From Voacanga thouarsii (Eukaryota > Streptophyta > Magnoliopsida > Gentianales > Apocynaceae), in NCBI GenBank assembly GCA_026120185.1, contig JANUWF010003366.1, positions 3,782,001-3,846,000 on the forward strand: DNA of 64,000 nucleotides, written 5' to 3'. A model generated the notes under the pieces. The model worked only from the letters and a program-made list of their open reading frames with translations, searched no databases and was not told where the DNA came from. Numbering within the stretch: the first letter of the stretch is position 1; each line of letters starts with the position of its first letter. Made by a program: the position numbers and the translations under genes. Shown one piece after another: positions 1 to 11,600 of this stretch.

Positions 1-1171
1 TGGGACATAGTTAAGAATATTAAGGCCAAGAGTGGAGGCAAACAACTTGAATGTGAAACCGTCTTTTATTTTACTGGTACAACAAATGGTGTAATCTAAT
101 GAACTACCAGAGAAGGATCCTAATGCACATATTTATAGCTTTCTTGAGATTTGTGATACCATGAAGCTGAATGGGGTGTTCGAGGATGCAATTAGACTTA
201 GGATCTTTCTATTCTCCTTGAGGGATAAGGCAAAATCCTGGCTGAAATCACTTCCTCCATACTCTATCACTATTTTGAATGAATTAGCTAAAACATTTCT
301 TGCAAAGTACTTCCGTTCCTCTAGGATTGCCAAGTTGAGAAATGACATCTTTTATTTTTTTTGTCAATTCAAAGAAGAGGCCCTCTACAATAGTTGGGAA
401 AGATGGAAGGAACTCTTGAGGAAGTGACCTCACCACAGGTTGGATTTCGGATTCCAAAGGCGAACTTTTCCTAACGGGCTTAATTTTACCACTAAACAAC
501 TTTCGGACACAACATCTAGGAGTACTACATCTACCAAGACCCCTTAGGAGTTAAGGGATCTTATTAAAAATATAGCTACGAATAGCTACTCATGGAGCAA
601 TCTAAGGGCTAAGGTGTGTGCATAAGGAATTCATAACATTGATGTCATGGCCGCTATGGAAGCGAAATTTGAGGCCCTTGCCAAAAGATACATAAGATAT
701 ATACCCCCACTCAAGTTCAAGCTCAAGTGATGTTGTGTGTCTTTTGTGAAAGAAGCCACCCGAATCATGAATACCAAAATATAGGGTTACCTAGTGAGTA
801 ACCAATGGAGCAAATGGATTTTGTTAGGAATGCAAGGCAAGCAAACAACTCCTATAGTAACATATACAATCCTGGATGAAGGAACTACCCAAATATTTCA
901 TGGAACAATTCAAATCAAGTGAGGCCTCTGCCTCCTCAAGGCTGCCCAACGGAACGATCTTAAGCATTCTCCTATCATGCCCCTCCTCTACATCCTACAA
1001 AGCCCTCTCTTGAAGATCTAGTTGCCAAGTTGGTCTCCTCAACAAGTACAAGGTTCTAAAGAGTTGAAGCATCCATAACAAATTAATTCACAACTTGGAG
1101 AACCAAATTGGACAACTCTCCAAGCTAGGCAATACCGAAAACAACCCTCATGATGAGCAAAGGAAGCAATG
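1..1171 (+). pseudogene. Athila-type Ty3/gypsy gag remnant
   Basis: Decayed Gag (capsid/nucleocapsid) of an Athila-like LTR retrotransposon; it continues to the left of the window. The longest open stretch, 161-427, carries the capsid-core block FSLRDKAKSWLKSLPP and a block reading KLRNDIFYFF, typical of plant gypsy Gag. After a stop at about 425 the reading moves between frames. Around 735-775 a nucleocapsid zinc-knuckle trace reads CVFCERSHPNHEY, with the last Cys replaced by Tyr. Near 860-905 there is the Gly/Asn/Trp-rich IYNPGWRNYPNISWNN, and near 1090 the coiled-coil-like NLENQIGQLSKLGN. No protease or polymerase follows; non-coding sequence starts directly after about 1171, so pol has been lost. 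Family assignment is confident; Athila rather than another non-chromovirus lineage is inference. Confidence 0.8.
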
Positions 1172-2757
1172 ATTTCTCTCTCCAATTGCTATCAAACTTG
1201 AACAAATTTGATTTGGTTTTTTCTTATTTTACCTTCTTGCTACTTCTAGGATGCTTTTGATATTTCTTGTACGGTTTCAATATTTGTTGAAGTGCTAGAA
1301 AACGATTTGCAAGGAAAATTTTAATGTACTATTGTTATACTTTATTTTATGTACATGTTAGCATTAATTTTTGCTTCATTTTACTATTTTCACAATATTT
1401 CATAACTTTAATTAATTTGTACATATTTGTATTTTTGTTTTTATTAAATTGAAAAAAAAGAGAAATTGAAAAAAAAAAGGAAAAATAGAGTCGAAAATGA
1501 AAAAAAGAACAGCCTAGGCAGCCTAAAGGAAGTTCCCTAGGCCGCCAAGGCCTTAGGTACTTCGCGTAGAACTGGACTAGGCAACCCAGGGACCTCCCTG
1601 GCCAGCCTAGTGTCCGCACCCCCTAATAATCCTTTGACTGCATTTTTGGTTTCTTCTTCTTGTCATACCTTCTTTCTCTTCTTTTTAAATGGTTGCTTAT
1701 TCTTGTAAGCTTTTGTCCTTTATTTCACTAACTGCAAATACGACTCACAATTGTATTTCTTTTTCTTTTCATGCATTTTTCCTTACTTTTGTTCGGTTAT
1801 AGTTCATGTAATGCTTTATTCTTGTTTCGCCGACTGCACACACCAGTCACAGTAAGTTTACTTTTATCTTCTTCACTTTGTTTTCTTGTCATCCTTTTTC
1901 TTTACTTTTGTCCAGTTCCTAGTCATGTTTGTTTTTGTCTTCTTTGTTCTACTGATTACACATACTCATATTTGGTTTATTTATCTACTTCACTTTGTCT
2001 TTATCCATGTTTTGCCTTTATATAGTATTTTTCTTCCCTTTACCAGCTTTAATTCTTTCTTTCTATTCTTAGTCCACTTCTCTTGATTGACTGGTAGTTC
2101 TTCCTTTCTTTCTTTTGGTTTTGTCTTCTTGCACCGAACAAATAAATTCACAACTTTATTCCTTCTTTTGTCTGGCTTCTCCCGTCCTTAACACCACTTT
2201 CCCTTGCATCTATTTATTCCCCTTCACATGATGCCTTTCCTTTGCCATATCTTGCACTGAACAAATATACACACACTATCATTCCTCTATTCACACTTTC
2301 TCCACGCTCTTTCTTCTTCTTCCAACCCATTTCCTTTACTTACTTATTCACTTTCCCACTAATTTTCAAATTTTTCCCACTTTAGCTTCATATTATTCAA
2401 CTTTATTCTTCAAGAATATTTTCTTTTATTTTAATTTTCACCATGTTCACCAATTCCCACTTCCCTAAACATTTCCATTGCTGCACAATTTTGGCGCTTG
2501 AAAGAAGTGAAAGTATGACATCAAGATTGTGTTTGAAATTTTCTATATAATTGTGGGACATTGTTGAAATGGTGGAGTAGGAGTATTGATTTTTGTAAAT
2601 TGGTGGAAACGACTTTTTTTGGAATGGTTTTTGGCCAAGAATAAGTGGTTTGTTTGTGAGTTTGTGCAATTGAGAAAGTACTTGGAGGTTGTTGGTTAAT
2701 TTTTGAAAAGGGTGAATTTTCTTAATCTGACCTCATTTCATAGCATTCTATTGCATG
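1172..2757 (+). other. Non-coding spacer of the Athila-like element (post-pol type)
   Basis: No gene seen. The stretch is A-rich around 1445-1515 and then has a GC-rich block (about 1510-1620) of GCCTAGG-type inverted repeats; the clearest hairpin is 1517-1546. From about 1640 to 2400 it is strongly pyrimidine-rich on the + strand. An A-rich tract followed by GC-rich hairpins and a second ORF is the usual region downstream of integrase in Athila-like elements, which suggests the gag at the left was joined to this region by loss of pol. ORFs here are low-complexity and not supported. Confidence 0.5.
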
Positions 2758-4100
2758 ATGCCTAGGACAAAAAACCTTCCCCCCAAGAGAATGTAAGGAA
2801 AAGCCTTCTCCTCGTGCACCCCTCTTGAAAATCCTAATCCTTGTAGATACTTCACTGATGAAACCTATGCTAACTGTTATGCTTGAATATTCTCAAATAA
2901 AAATGTAGTTGAGAAAACCATAGAACGTGAGTTAGACGAAACTTTGAAAATTTCTCACCTTTTCCATAGGATTGGTTAGAGGCTTATCCTTCAGCTTGTG
3001 GGCCCCTATTATCCTAGCTTAGTGAAAGATTTCTATGAAAACATGCATGATAAGAAACAATGTTATTTTACGCATATTGCTACCATAGTCAAGGGAGACC
3101 CTATTCATCTCATGAGGCAAGCTCTAGCACAGTTTGTTGATGTTCTGAATAAGGGTAACTGGGTTGTTGTGGACTCTTTGAAAAAGAAGGTCACTTCAGA
3201 CAAGAAATGAGAGATTGATACATCAAAGGATGAGATGGGGTTGAGATACAAGCATACTACACAGTTACTTGTGTTGCAGACGAAGGTTTTGTCCCCCTAG
3301 TTACACTTAGTAGTTTATCTGTTGGGGTAGAATGTTTGTCCAAATGTGAGCGCTATCACTGAAGTAACGGTTATTGATATTTACTGTACTCATAAAATGC
3401 TGCACTTAGATCCAATACCCTTAGCTCCCCTCCTTATCTAATCTATACGTGAAATGACCGCATACGGCCACCTTCTAAGGCCTTTGTGCTTCTCTTCGTT
3501 ATCACTTGGGTGCTTTTTTATTTTGGTACTATTTTTTGGATGAAATAGATATGCTCACACAGACAAATGACTTAATTTCTGATCAAACACTTAGAATATG
3601 GGCTACTCTTATGATAAAAATGCTATAAAAAAAAAATAGCTAACACCAAGGGAAACCAAAGATTTAGAAGAAGATGATATTGATGAAAACCTTATGGCTT
3701 CAATATCATGAGCTATAAGACAAGTAGGTCTAGAGGATTTTCAAGAAAAAATGAGGACTATTCTTGCCCATATGCATATAGTGGTGGCATACTTAAGAAC
3801 TAAACAAAGTGAATTGAGAGCCACCCAACTGCAACATAATGACTTGTTCGAGCAAAAATGCACTTATTGTAGAGCATGACCAGCAATGGAAAATGGGTTA
3901 AGAGTAGTAGCTGCAACAACAGTATGAGTCTTTCACCCATATTGGAGATCAAGTAGACCAATTGGATGGACTAGAGAGCCATTAGGGGTTCCTTTGACCA
4001 CATCTGGCATATACAACACCAGTAGCAACAATACTTGAAAAATATATGGGATGTTGTGTCTAGAAATCAAGGACCACTGAAGGAGCAGGACCATCTACTT
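2758..4100 (+). pseudogene. Athila-like second ORF (putative plant transposon protein), degraded
   Basis: A broken second ORF of the Athila-like element. From about 2835 one frame reads through NPCRYFTDETYANCYA, then GPYYPSLVKDFYENM (about 2998-3045) and a block ending VVVDSLKKK. This resembles the 'putative plant transposon protein' domain (Pfam PF20167, from memory) often found downstream of pol in Athila/gypsy elements of unknown function. At least two in-frame stops lie upstream of the best open part (2998-3210). Beyond 3210 weak continuation includes an acidic segment near 3665-3700. Function is unknown even in intact relatives. Assignment rests on motif resemblance and position after the A-rich/hairpin spacer. 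Confidence 0.6.
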
Positions 4101-4299
4101 CAAGATGAGGCCATTTCTAATTTTTGGTTTTTGGGGACTTTCTTTATATTTGCTTTTTCGTTCTTTTCTTTGAATTTAGTCATGTATATATTTTAATTAT
4201 GTTATATTATTATTTCTTCCATTTGGTATTTAATGTATTTCATTTCTTTTTGGCATTTTTTTTTCTCTTCTTTTTTTTGACAAAAATACTCTTCTTTAT
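4101..4299 (+). other. AT-rich non-coding DNA of the Athila-like host element
   Basis: T-rich sequence with no supported gene. It is the last host sequence before element A, and continues after it at 33951. Confidence 0.6.
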
Positions 4300-4304
4300 A
4301 AAGC
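4300..4304. repeat. Target-site duplication of element A, left copy (AAAGC)
   Basis: AAAGC directly precedes the TG of A's 5' LTR and is repeated at 33946-33950 directly after the CA of its 3' LTR. The match fixes both outer ends of A. Confidence 0.95.
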
Positions 4305-4554
4305 TGTAATACCTCGTATTAGACCAGCTTTAGTCTGTGGGAAAAAATCATGCATGTCATATTATTTTATACTACAATTGATGATTTGAGAAAATATCAG
4401 TTTGTTGTTGCATGAATTAATTTGTCCTTGAAGCGGGTGTGTTATTTGAGTTCGTTGATTTTTTATTTTACTGAGAAGAATTTATTTAGAAAAAGGATGA
4501 AGTAAGTGAGTTGGAATTAAGAAACTTTATTCGGAGAATATTTCCCAAGAATTA

Positions 4555-4620
4555 ATGTGGTGTAGTGTATAAAGTTTGGTATTTAATTCTTGATAGGCTT
4601 GAGAGTTCAAATCCTAACTA
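4555..4620 (+). other. tRNA-like (A-box/B-box) module in the A 5' LTR
   Basis: Contains a box A-like TGGTGTAGTG and a box B-like GAGTTCAAATCC with tRNA-like spacing, followed by a T-rich stretch. An equivalent segment occurs in every other chromovirus LTR in the window. It is not a foldable functional tRNA as far as I can see. Confidence 0.5.
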
Positions 4621-5593
4621 TTTTAAATCCTTTCCTTTCTTTTATTTTCTCCTTCCCTAATAATTTTTTTTAGCCTTGGCCGAAACTGCCTAGGGTTGCC
4701 ACCACCTTGGAACTAATTTCCTGAAAATTAGGAGTGTGATTTATCTTGGGAATTACTTTATAAAATATTTGAGATTAAAATTAAATTTTATTTCTAATAT
4801 CTTATCATAATCTTTTACAAAATTTTCAATATTACTAATCTAGATTTTTAAGAGCTATATCTAAGCAATATATTAGGTGATAAAATATATGAAAATCTAT
4901 ATGTATTGTGTTAATGTGGTAGCCACCACTTTTCAAGGAGATAAATCTCCATATTTTAATTTCCTTCAAATAATTTTTAAAAAGAAAATAAAAGGATAAA
5001 AACTAGATTTTAAATGACGTATTTATCTTTTGGATTAAGATAAAGATTTTTGAAAATTTAGGGGAAAAAATGAAGAAGAATTTCGAGTAACTTCAAGAGA
5101 ATTAGGAAACCAGAATTTTTCTTACAAATTAATCATTCAATAGCAATTTAAAATTACTCAAATTAATATAGGAAATTAATTAATTTATTTCTTAAATAGA
5201 TAACCTAATCTCTTTCTATATTTCTCTAGAAAATCTCCTCAAAGCTGTCGCCACACTATAAAGCAAATATAGCTCAACTAAAACTCTCCAAAACCTAGTT
5301 AGGGTTAACCAAGAAACCCTTAACCAATTAGGACTTGGTTGTAGCCAAAAAAAATACTAGAATTCCCTCTCCAATACCTTCATAATTTTGGCCAAAAAGC
5401 CAGCACCTTTTTGCACAAAATTTTCAGCCAAAAAACCTGCACAGAAACCTCTCCGGTTATCGAGCAAAAACAGCTACACAAAGACTCCTTTTTCTTCTCT
5501 TATTTTCGCCATCTTGGAGACCAAGAACCAACCAGATTTTCCTCCCACTTTCTGTCCAGAATTTCAGCCATCCTAAGCTGCAAAAATACAGTA

Positions 5594-5598
5594 GCAAT
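5594..5598. repeat. Target-site duplication of element B, left copy (GCAAT)
   Basis: GCAAT precedes the first LTR base of B and recurs at 18244-18248 directly after B. Removing B plus one copy restores alignment with the intact 3' LTR of A. Confidence 0.95.
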
Positions 5599-5963
5599 TG
5601 TAACACCCCACTACCTAGGCCCAACAGGGCTGGGGATGTCGCCCCGTTCAGAGGATAAGGGGTCTTTATAACTAGGTTACATAGAAATAAAATAGAATAA
5701 AGACTTTAAAATTAAACTTATTACAACCCAAAAGATAAGTATTGGAACAAAACCAAATAAACTGTATGCAACAATCTCCCCAAAGCATCACATAAAGTAA
5801 ACAACATGAGTCTTCCAAGCATAGGCAACATCTAGCTAATAACCTCCACAGCAGGATCTTCCTGAAAACATGGTATAAAATGGTGGTGAGATAAAAATCT
5901 CAGTAAGCCCGTGTGTGCTTTGAGTGTTTCAGGTAAAATAATTCATGTATGCATGTTGTAAAA

Positions 5964-6250
5964 GTTCCATAAGAAAAAGGTGCTGGCAAGCACTAAATAA
6001 GTGCTGAAAATAAAGAGTGACATTTCACTTTTCAAACTGTACATGTGCACAATAAATACAACCACTCAAATGGGTAGCCATGGGTTACCACACGTTGGGC
6101 CCCAGTATGAAATCTTCGTAAGAGAAATATTGGCAAGCAAGAAATAATAGTCAAATCAAGAGTGATGTTTTAGTTTTTCCAACCTTACATATTCTATAAA
6201 ATCAACCACTCAACATGGTGGTCATGGGTTACCACACGTTGGGCCCCATG
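5964..6250 (-). repeat. Imperfect ~145-bp tandem duplication in the B LTR
   Basis: Two diverged units, each ending in CCATGGGTTACCACACG or a close variant (GTCATGGGTTACC) plus TTGGGCCCC, start near 5964 and 6112. The 5' LTR has the same pair near 14243-14525. Solo LTRs C and D have a single unit, so the duplication marks the B subfamily. Confidence 0.75.
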
Positions 6251-8002
6251 TGCACATGGTCAGTATGCCACACATTGGGCATACTGCCGGTCAGAATGCC
6301 ACACATTGTGCAGACTGACAAAAGGTAGGTGATCAGCCTACCGGGTGAGATACTCCTCCATCTCTACACCCAAACTTAACGGTTGTCCACTCCGGAACAC
6401 ACAGTCCACATGACTGAAACTTACTAGCTCGGACCGGTATGACCTACCGGACTGGCATCCTATCCAGGAAGGACTCACCCCTCAGAGGTGGCCACCTACT
6501 GAGAGACTTACCCTAACCCTTCAAAGACTAGTCCTGGTAGTCAACCCTTATTGAGTACTCAACGTTGATTGTTCCCCTTGGGAGAAAATTGATCAAAACT
6601 TTGCTTTATTTGGAAATAGCAATTAAGGGTTTCCAAAAGTCTAGTCAAGTTGGGTTTTAGAAAAAGTTTAGATTTGTATAAAACTGCTTGTTCAATTTTC
6701 AAATGATTTGCTTGACCGAAATAAAAAGGAAAAAAAACAGTCCTTAATTGCCTTTACAAATAAATGTCCATATACATTGCATTTGCTTGCCACAATAACT
6801 TTTGGTCTTCACAAAACTCCATGCAGGAGCTTACCTGCTTCTTTGCTTGCTCAAACTCAAAAGTCTTCCAAGGCTGACCTAAACCCGCCTGGGGTAAACA
6901 CAAAACATAAGGTCACATTCAGGCTATACCTGCCTTACATAAATAATTCTTAGCTCAACTAGTTACAACCATGATTAACCATGACCTCAATGTCCTAAGC
7001 TTTAAGGCTAGATGCTAAAGAATTTTATAAAACAAGTCTACTTTGATAAGTTAAAATAACTAGGGGTTCTAAAATAATTGCTAATAAATTATAGACTCAA
7101 ATAATAATTCTTGAGTGTTATTAATAATAAATAAACTACGGTTTGAATTTTAAATATTATTAAGTCTTATTTGATATTAAGAAATGGTAATTTAAAAATA
7201 GCTTTATTATAAATAAATAACAAATTAAATAAATAATAATTTTTAATTAATTTCGAAGAGATAATAAATAATTAATAATAATTAAAATTTATTAATAAAT
7301 TATTTTAAATGTTCTTTTAATAAAAATATTAATAGTTTGATTTAATATTCTAATCCAAATCCCCTAGTGTTTCGAATTTTTTGAAGAAAAATATAGTAGT
7401 AATTTTAATTCATGTAATAAAATTTGTTGATGAATATAACTTAGAATTAACAAGAAAATAATCCCACATCATGGTCTTCCTACTGCTAGAAAAGATTCAT
7501 GATCCCATTCTCCATCATCAAACAAGAAATTAATCTATTCATGAACAAACACTTGAACTATCTCATACTATCAAAAATCCTACTGAGCATAATCATCAAT
7601 CATGGTTTCCATGGAAAATAAGATCATAAAAGTCTAATCACCTTTGGTGTCATAATATATAATCATGCTTCAACATCCATTAAATTCATCAAGCATGAAG
7701 AACATATATTGATTCGAAAGGAAAACACATACATCCTAGTCAAATACAACCATCATCATGTCATAACTTCATCCCCCTAATCCACATGCATATACTCAAT
7801 CTCCCAATCATATTTCATTTCTCTATCATCATCTAGGAGACATGATTTTAGAATTTAATAAGAGAAATTTAAGAATGAATACTTGATTGTCGAGTCCTTT
7901 GATGAAGACAAAAGAAGGTCCACGCGCGATGGAATGACTTGAATGGTCCAACGAAACAACATCCATGGTTGATGGTTTGATCAACCATTTCGGTTAGAAG
8001 AG

Positions 8003-8038
8003 AGTGAGAGAGAGAGAGAGAGAGAAAGAGAAAGAGAG
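8003..8038 (-). repeat. GA/CT microsatellite in the B 3' LTR
   Basis: GA-rich run on the + strand (CT on the element strand), interrupted by AAAGAGAAA. The same position carries a GA run in the B 5' LTR (about 16282-16320), in C (about 25281-25322) and in D (about 51356-51376), with different lengths. Confidence 0.9.
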
Positions 8039-9649
8039 AATTAGATACGTGTATCAATAATTGAATGGAAGAAGATGAACAAGAAGGTTGTTCTTGTTTT
8101 ACCTTGTTGATGTTCTTGAGGTCTTCAAGAAAAACTGATTTTTGATCCGGTTGAAAATTCTTGTTTGCGAGATTTCGTGTTATAAATGGCAGAAATGAAG
8201 TCTAGGGATCAAGTAGAGATGATCTGGAGTATTTGAGAGTGATGGGAGGTGTTTAGAGTAGGTTTAGGCTTGAAGAAGTTTAGTGTGTGTTCTTGGTGTT
8301 CTTTGTGTTTTAGGTGAAAATGGAGAGAAATTAGAAGAAGTGCTGCACGATTTCTGCTAGCAGGCTGGCCGAATGGTAGGGTGTGATTCAGGGTTTCGGT
8401 TTTCAGCTTTTTGAGAGAGAGAAATCAGATTTTATTTGAAATTTAAATGGATGAAATGGTGGAGATGTTTAAGGTAAAAGATCAGCTATGGTGTTTGATC
8501 AAGAGAGGTGTCTATGGACTTTAATGGTGTCGGCTGAAGTAAGGTTGTCTTTCTGAAATGACTGAGGTTTAATGTTGCTCGAGGCTGGTCGAAATTCAGT
8601 CCTTAAAGGCAGAGGAAATTCTGGTTAATTCAGCTTAATGCAAGAGTGATTTATGGGAGTGAAATGCTGAAATTATTTGAAGTTCAAATGGAGTTTGAAT
8701 GGAGTGATCTTAGGAGTGTTTTGTGGTGTAGCTATGGAGTCCTTATGCTTCAAGGTAAGTGTGGGTTTAATGGTGATTAGTGTATAGCTAAGCAAGGCTC
8801 AATTCTACAGAGATTGAAGATGATTTTCGGTCTTAGGCTAGAAGGAACAAGGCTGGAAAATTCTGATCTCAAGTGTTCATGGTTTTTCGAAAAATTGCAG
8901 AATTTTGGTGCAGGATTTTCGCACTCTCTTGGCTCAGTTTTTCAGGGGTTCTTCAGGGATGTTTGAGGGTCTTCCAAGGGTGGTTTTTCAGACTCATTTC
9001 TGAACAAATACAGAGGAGTTTACTGGCTTGAAGATGAACTAAAAACGGCTTCATTTCTTTGATGAAGAGCTGCGAATTGCCCAGAAAATTTTTCTTGTTT
9101 GGTGCTGTTTTGTGCAGTCCGAAAAGTGCACAATTTTTCCAGCTTCCAAGCCACTTGAAATGACCATTTTCTGGGCAGCAAATGAATGGGTTTATGGCCT
9201 GAATTTTCTAAGAAAAGGTCTGCAACAAATCTGGAAAATTTCCAGATTTCTTACCACTAAAGCTTCAACAACATGAAGATAGATTTGAATGTCCTTCCAT
9301 GGTGATTGATTTTCTCTTGGAACCCTTCCTATTTCCCCTCCTTTTTTCGGTCAACCTCCCTTCCCCAAAGCTGATTTTAGAAATTCAAGGGGAAGAAATT
9401 ATCACATATTTTTTTTGGAATTCAAAGAAAAAGATTTAATGGATTTTAGTTCATTTGAACTATGAAAATGCTAGGATAAAGCTAGAGGTAATAAATTGGA
9501 CAAGAATTCTTCCAGAATTCTTTTAGGACATGAGGATAAGATTAGGACATTCTCTTCATGTCTCCCTTAAGACAATTATTCCTATTTTCATGGAATGCAA
9601 GAAAACAAAAATTCAAACTTAATTAAGATAATCATGGTAAAAGCTTAAA

Positions 9650-9716
9650 TGATGGGATTTGAACTCATGACCTTAGAGATTAATTCACAAAGCTCTAACC
9701 ACTTCACCACACTAAC
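9650..9716 (-). other. tRNA-like module in the B 3' LTR
   Basis: On the minus strand: box A-like TGGTGAAGTGGTTAGAGC, a middle region, then box B-like GAGTTCAAATCC. A 5-bp T-stem with one mismatch can be drawn around the loop TTCAAAT. The spacing is tRNA-like, but the acceptor stem is not convincing. Confidence 0.55.
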
Positions 9717-9962
9717 TCTTGTTCTTACTTTCTCACCCACATATTTTTCTTATCTACTCCTCAAGTTATCTTCCTATTCTGACCTCAAGCAAAATTACCA
9801 TTTTACCCCTCCTACTCAATAAGTATAACTTAGCATTTAAACCTATAATCCACGATTCTAGAGCACATAAAATCATTCAAAAACAGATATATTCATGCAA
9901 AATAATATGATATGCATTCCCGACCCCCTTACTCTAGGGTTGGTTTTAGGTGGGGTGTCACA

Positions 9963-9977
9963 TCCTCCCCTCCTTAG
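9963..9977 (-). promoter_or_regulatory. Polypurine tract of element B
   Basis: On the minus strand a purine run (AAGGAGGGGAGGA) ends directly at the TG of the 3' LTR. This is the expected plus-strand primer for reverse transcription and confirms orientation. Confidence 0.9.
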
Positions 9978-10008
9978 GAAAATTTCGTCCCGAAATTCAG
10001 ACGCATCT

Positions 10009-11600
10009 TTACCTCAGATCGGTATACTTCCGCTTTACCCATTCTTCTGTCTCCCATGTGGTATCTCGCGTGCCATGATGCTCCCACTGCACTTTTACCA
10101 TCGGAATCTGCTTGTTCCAGAGAGTCTTGACACTTCGGTCCAATATCTTTACGGGTTTCTCCACATAGCTTAGGTCGGGTTGTAGTACTAACGGCTCATC
10201 ATTCAACACATGTCCGGGTTCGGCATTGTATTTCTTCAACTGTGATACATGGAATACGTCGTGAATTCCCGTCAACCCATCTGGCAAATCCAATCGATAC
10301 GCTACTGGCTCAATTCTCTCTTTTATTGGAAACGGCCCCAGATACCTCGGATTCAGCTTTCCCCCTCTCGGATGTTTCAGAATTCCCCTATTTGGTGTCA
10401 GTTTTAAGAACACGCTGTCTCCCACCTAAAATTCTAACTCCTTTCGCCTATTATCTGCATAACTCTTTTGTCGGCTCCGGGCTGCTCTCAACCTTTCTCT
10501 AATTAACTTAACCTTGTCCAACATTTCTTGAACATAGACTTCTCCCGACTTGTTTATTAGACCATCCTCTGAGCAACTCCAGTATAGCAGTACTTGACAC
10601 TTACGTCCATATAGAGCTTCATACGGAGCCATTCCAATCGAAGCTTGATAACTGTTATTGTATGATAACTCGGCATACGGTACACTTTCAATCCACTTAT
10701 CCCCGAAATCCAATGCACAGGCTCTCAGCATATCCTCCAATATCTGAATAACCCTTTCTGACTATCCATCGGTCTGCGGATGCGCCGACGTACTGAACTT
10801 CAGACTAGAACCCATCAATTCTTGAAACTTACCCCAAAATCGGGATGTAAATCTCGGATCACGGTCGGACACAATACTCAAAGGTACTCTGTGTAATCTG
10901 ACGATCTCCCGTACATAGGTCTGAGCCAACTTTTCCATTGAATCCCTTACATTCACGGGTATGAAATGCGCCGACTTGGTCAGTCGATCTACTACGACCC
11001 ATATAGCGTCCTTTTGGCTCCTTGCCATAGGGAGTCCGGTAACGAAGTCCATGGTCACTTCTTCCCATTTCCATTCCGGTACTGGCAACGGTTGTAATAA
11101 TCCTGCCACATTTTTGTGCTTCGCTTTGACTTCCTGACAGGTGAGACACGTCGGGACATACTTAACCACGTTCCTCTTCATTCCAGGACACCAATAAGCC
11201 TTTTTCAGATCCTGATACATTTTTACTTCTCGCAGGTGAATGGCGTACTTGCTCCTATGCGCCTCTTCTAAAATTCTGTCCTTCAACTGGTGCTCCTCGG
11301 GTACACATAAATGATCTCGAATGTACAACACTCCTGCTCTGTTCTGTCGGAATTCACTGCCTTGCCTTTTAAGCTCCTTGTCCTTGAAAAGCTGAAATTC
11401 TTCATTACTTTGTTGGGCCTCAATAATGTCCTGCCTTAAATCTGGCATCAACTTCAGGTTGCTAACCCTAATTCTCTCCTATTACACTTCCGCCCTTCTA
11501 TCCAACACATCTTGAACCACTCGAACCTCCTGCATTCTTAGCCTGGCCATTATGACTTTCTGCTTAGGGCACCAACTACAATGTTAGCTTTCCCACTCAG
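10009..11600 (-). pseudogene. Element B pol remnant: integrase plus chromodomain
   Basis: On the minus strand one frame runs from the HHCC zinc-binding domain (a His pair, then CLTCQ) through the integrase core (TMDFVTGLP with the first Asp, IVSDRDPRF with the second, SERV with the Glu) to the GIHDVFHVSQLKK block and a C-terminal chromodomain-like tail (PMVKVQWEHHG, TTWETEEWV). It would integrate element cDNA, the chromodomain guiding it to chromatin. In-frame stops sit just before SERV (near 10760) and before VGDSVF (near 10426). Upstream, 11460-11590 encodes the RNase H end (GKANIVV). Protease, RT and most of RNase H are absent, so the enzyme could not have been made from a normal Pol precursor. 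Confidence 0.9.

Larger units (their letters stand above)
4305..5598 (+). repeat. Element A 5' LTR, first part
   Basis: Starts TGTAATACCTCG, matching the 3' LTR at 30496. It runs to the insertion point of element B; the aligned break in the 3' LTR lies near 31796. A tRNA-like module lies at about 4555-4620. A TATA-like CTATAAAG near 5257 is not kept in the 3' LTR. ORF-like stretches here match no protein family I know. Confidence 0.93.
5599..9962 (-). repeat. Element B 3' LTR
   Basis: 4364 bp, bounded on the + strand by TGTAACACCCC and GGGGTGTCACA, nearly identical to 13878-18243. Internal landmarks are an imperfect direct duplication of about 145 bp (about 5964-6250), a GA/CT microsatellite near 8003-8037 and a tRNA-like module (9650-9716). 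No protein-coding gene recognised. Confidence 0.95.

Noticed and set aside
1771..2086. Open frames of 66-84 codons rich in Phe/Leu
   Set aside because: They arise from pyrimidine-rich spacer, are low-complexity and match no family.
5388..5671. Open frames near the B insertion point, similar to ones at 31587-31888
   Set aside because: They are inside the A LTRs; both copies have them only because the LTRs are homologous, and the frames differ by substitutions with no sign of constraint.
6708..6953. Frame MLDRNKKEKKQSL..., also at 14987-15232
   Set aside because: LTR sequence of element B on the strand opposite to the element; no family match.
9650..9716. A functional tRNA gene
   Set aside because: Boxes A and B are present but the acceptor stem and anticodon arm do not form a proper cloverleaf; kept only as a tRNA-like module.
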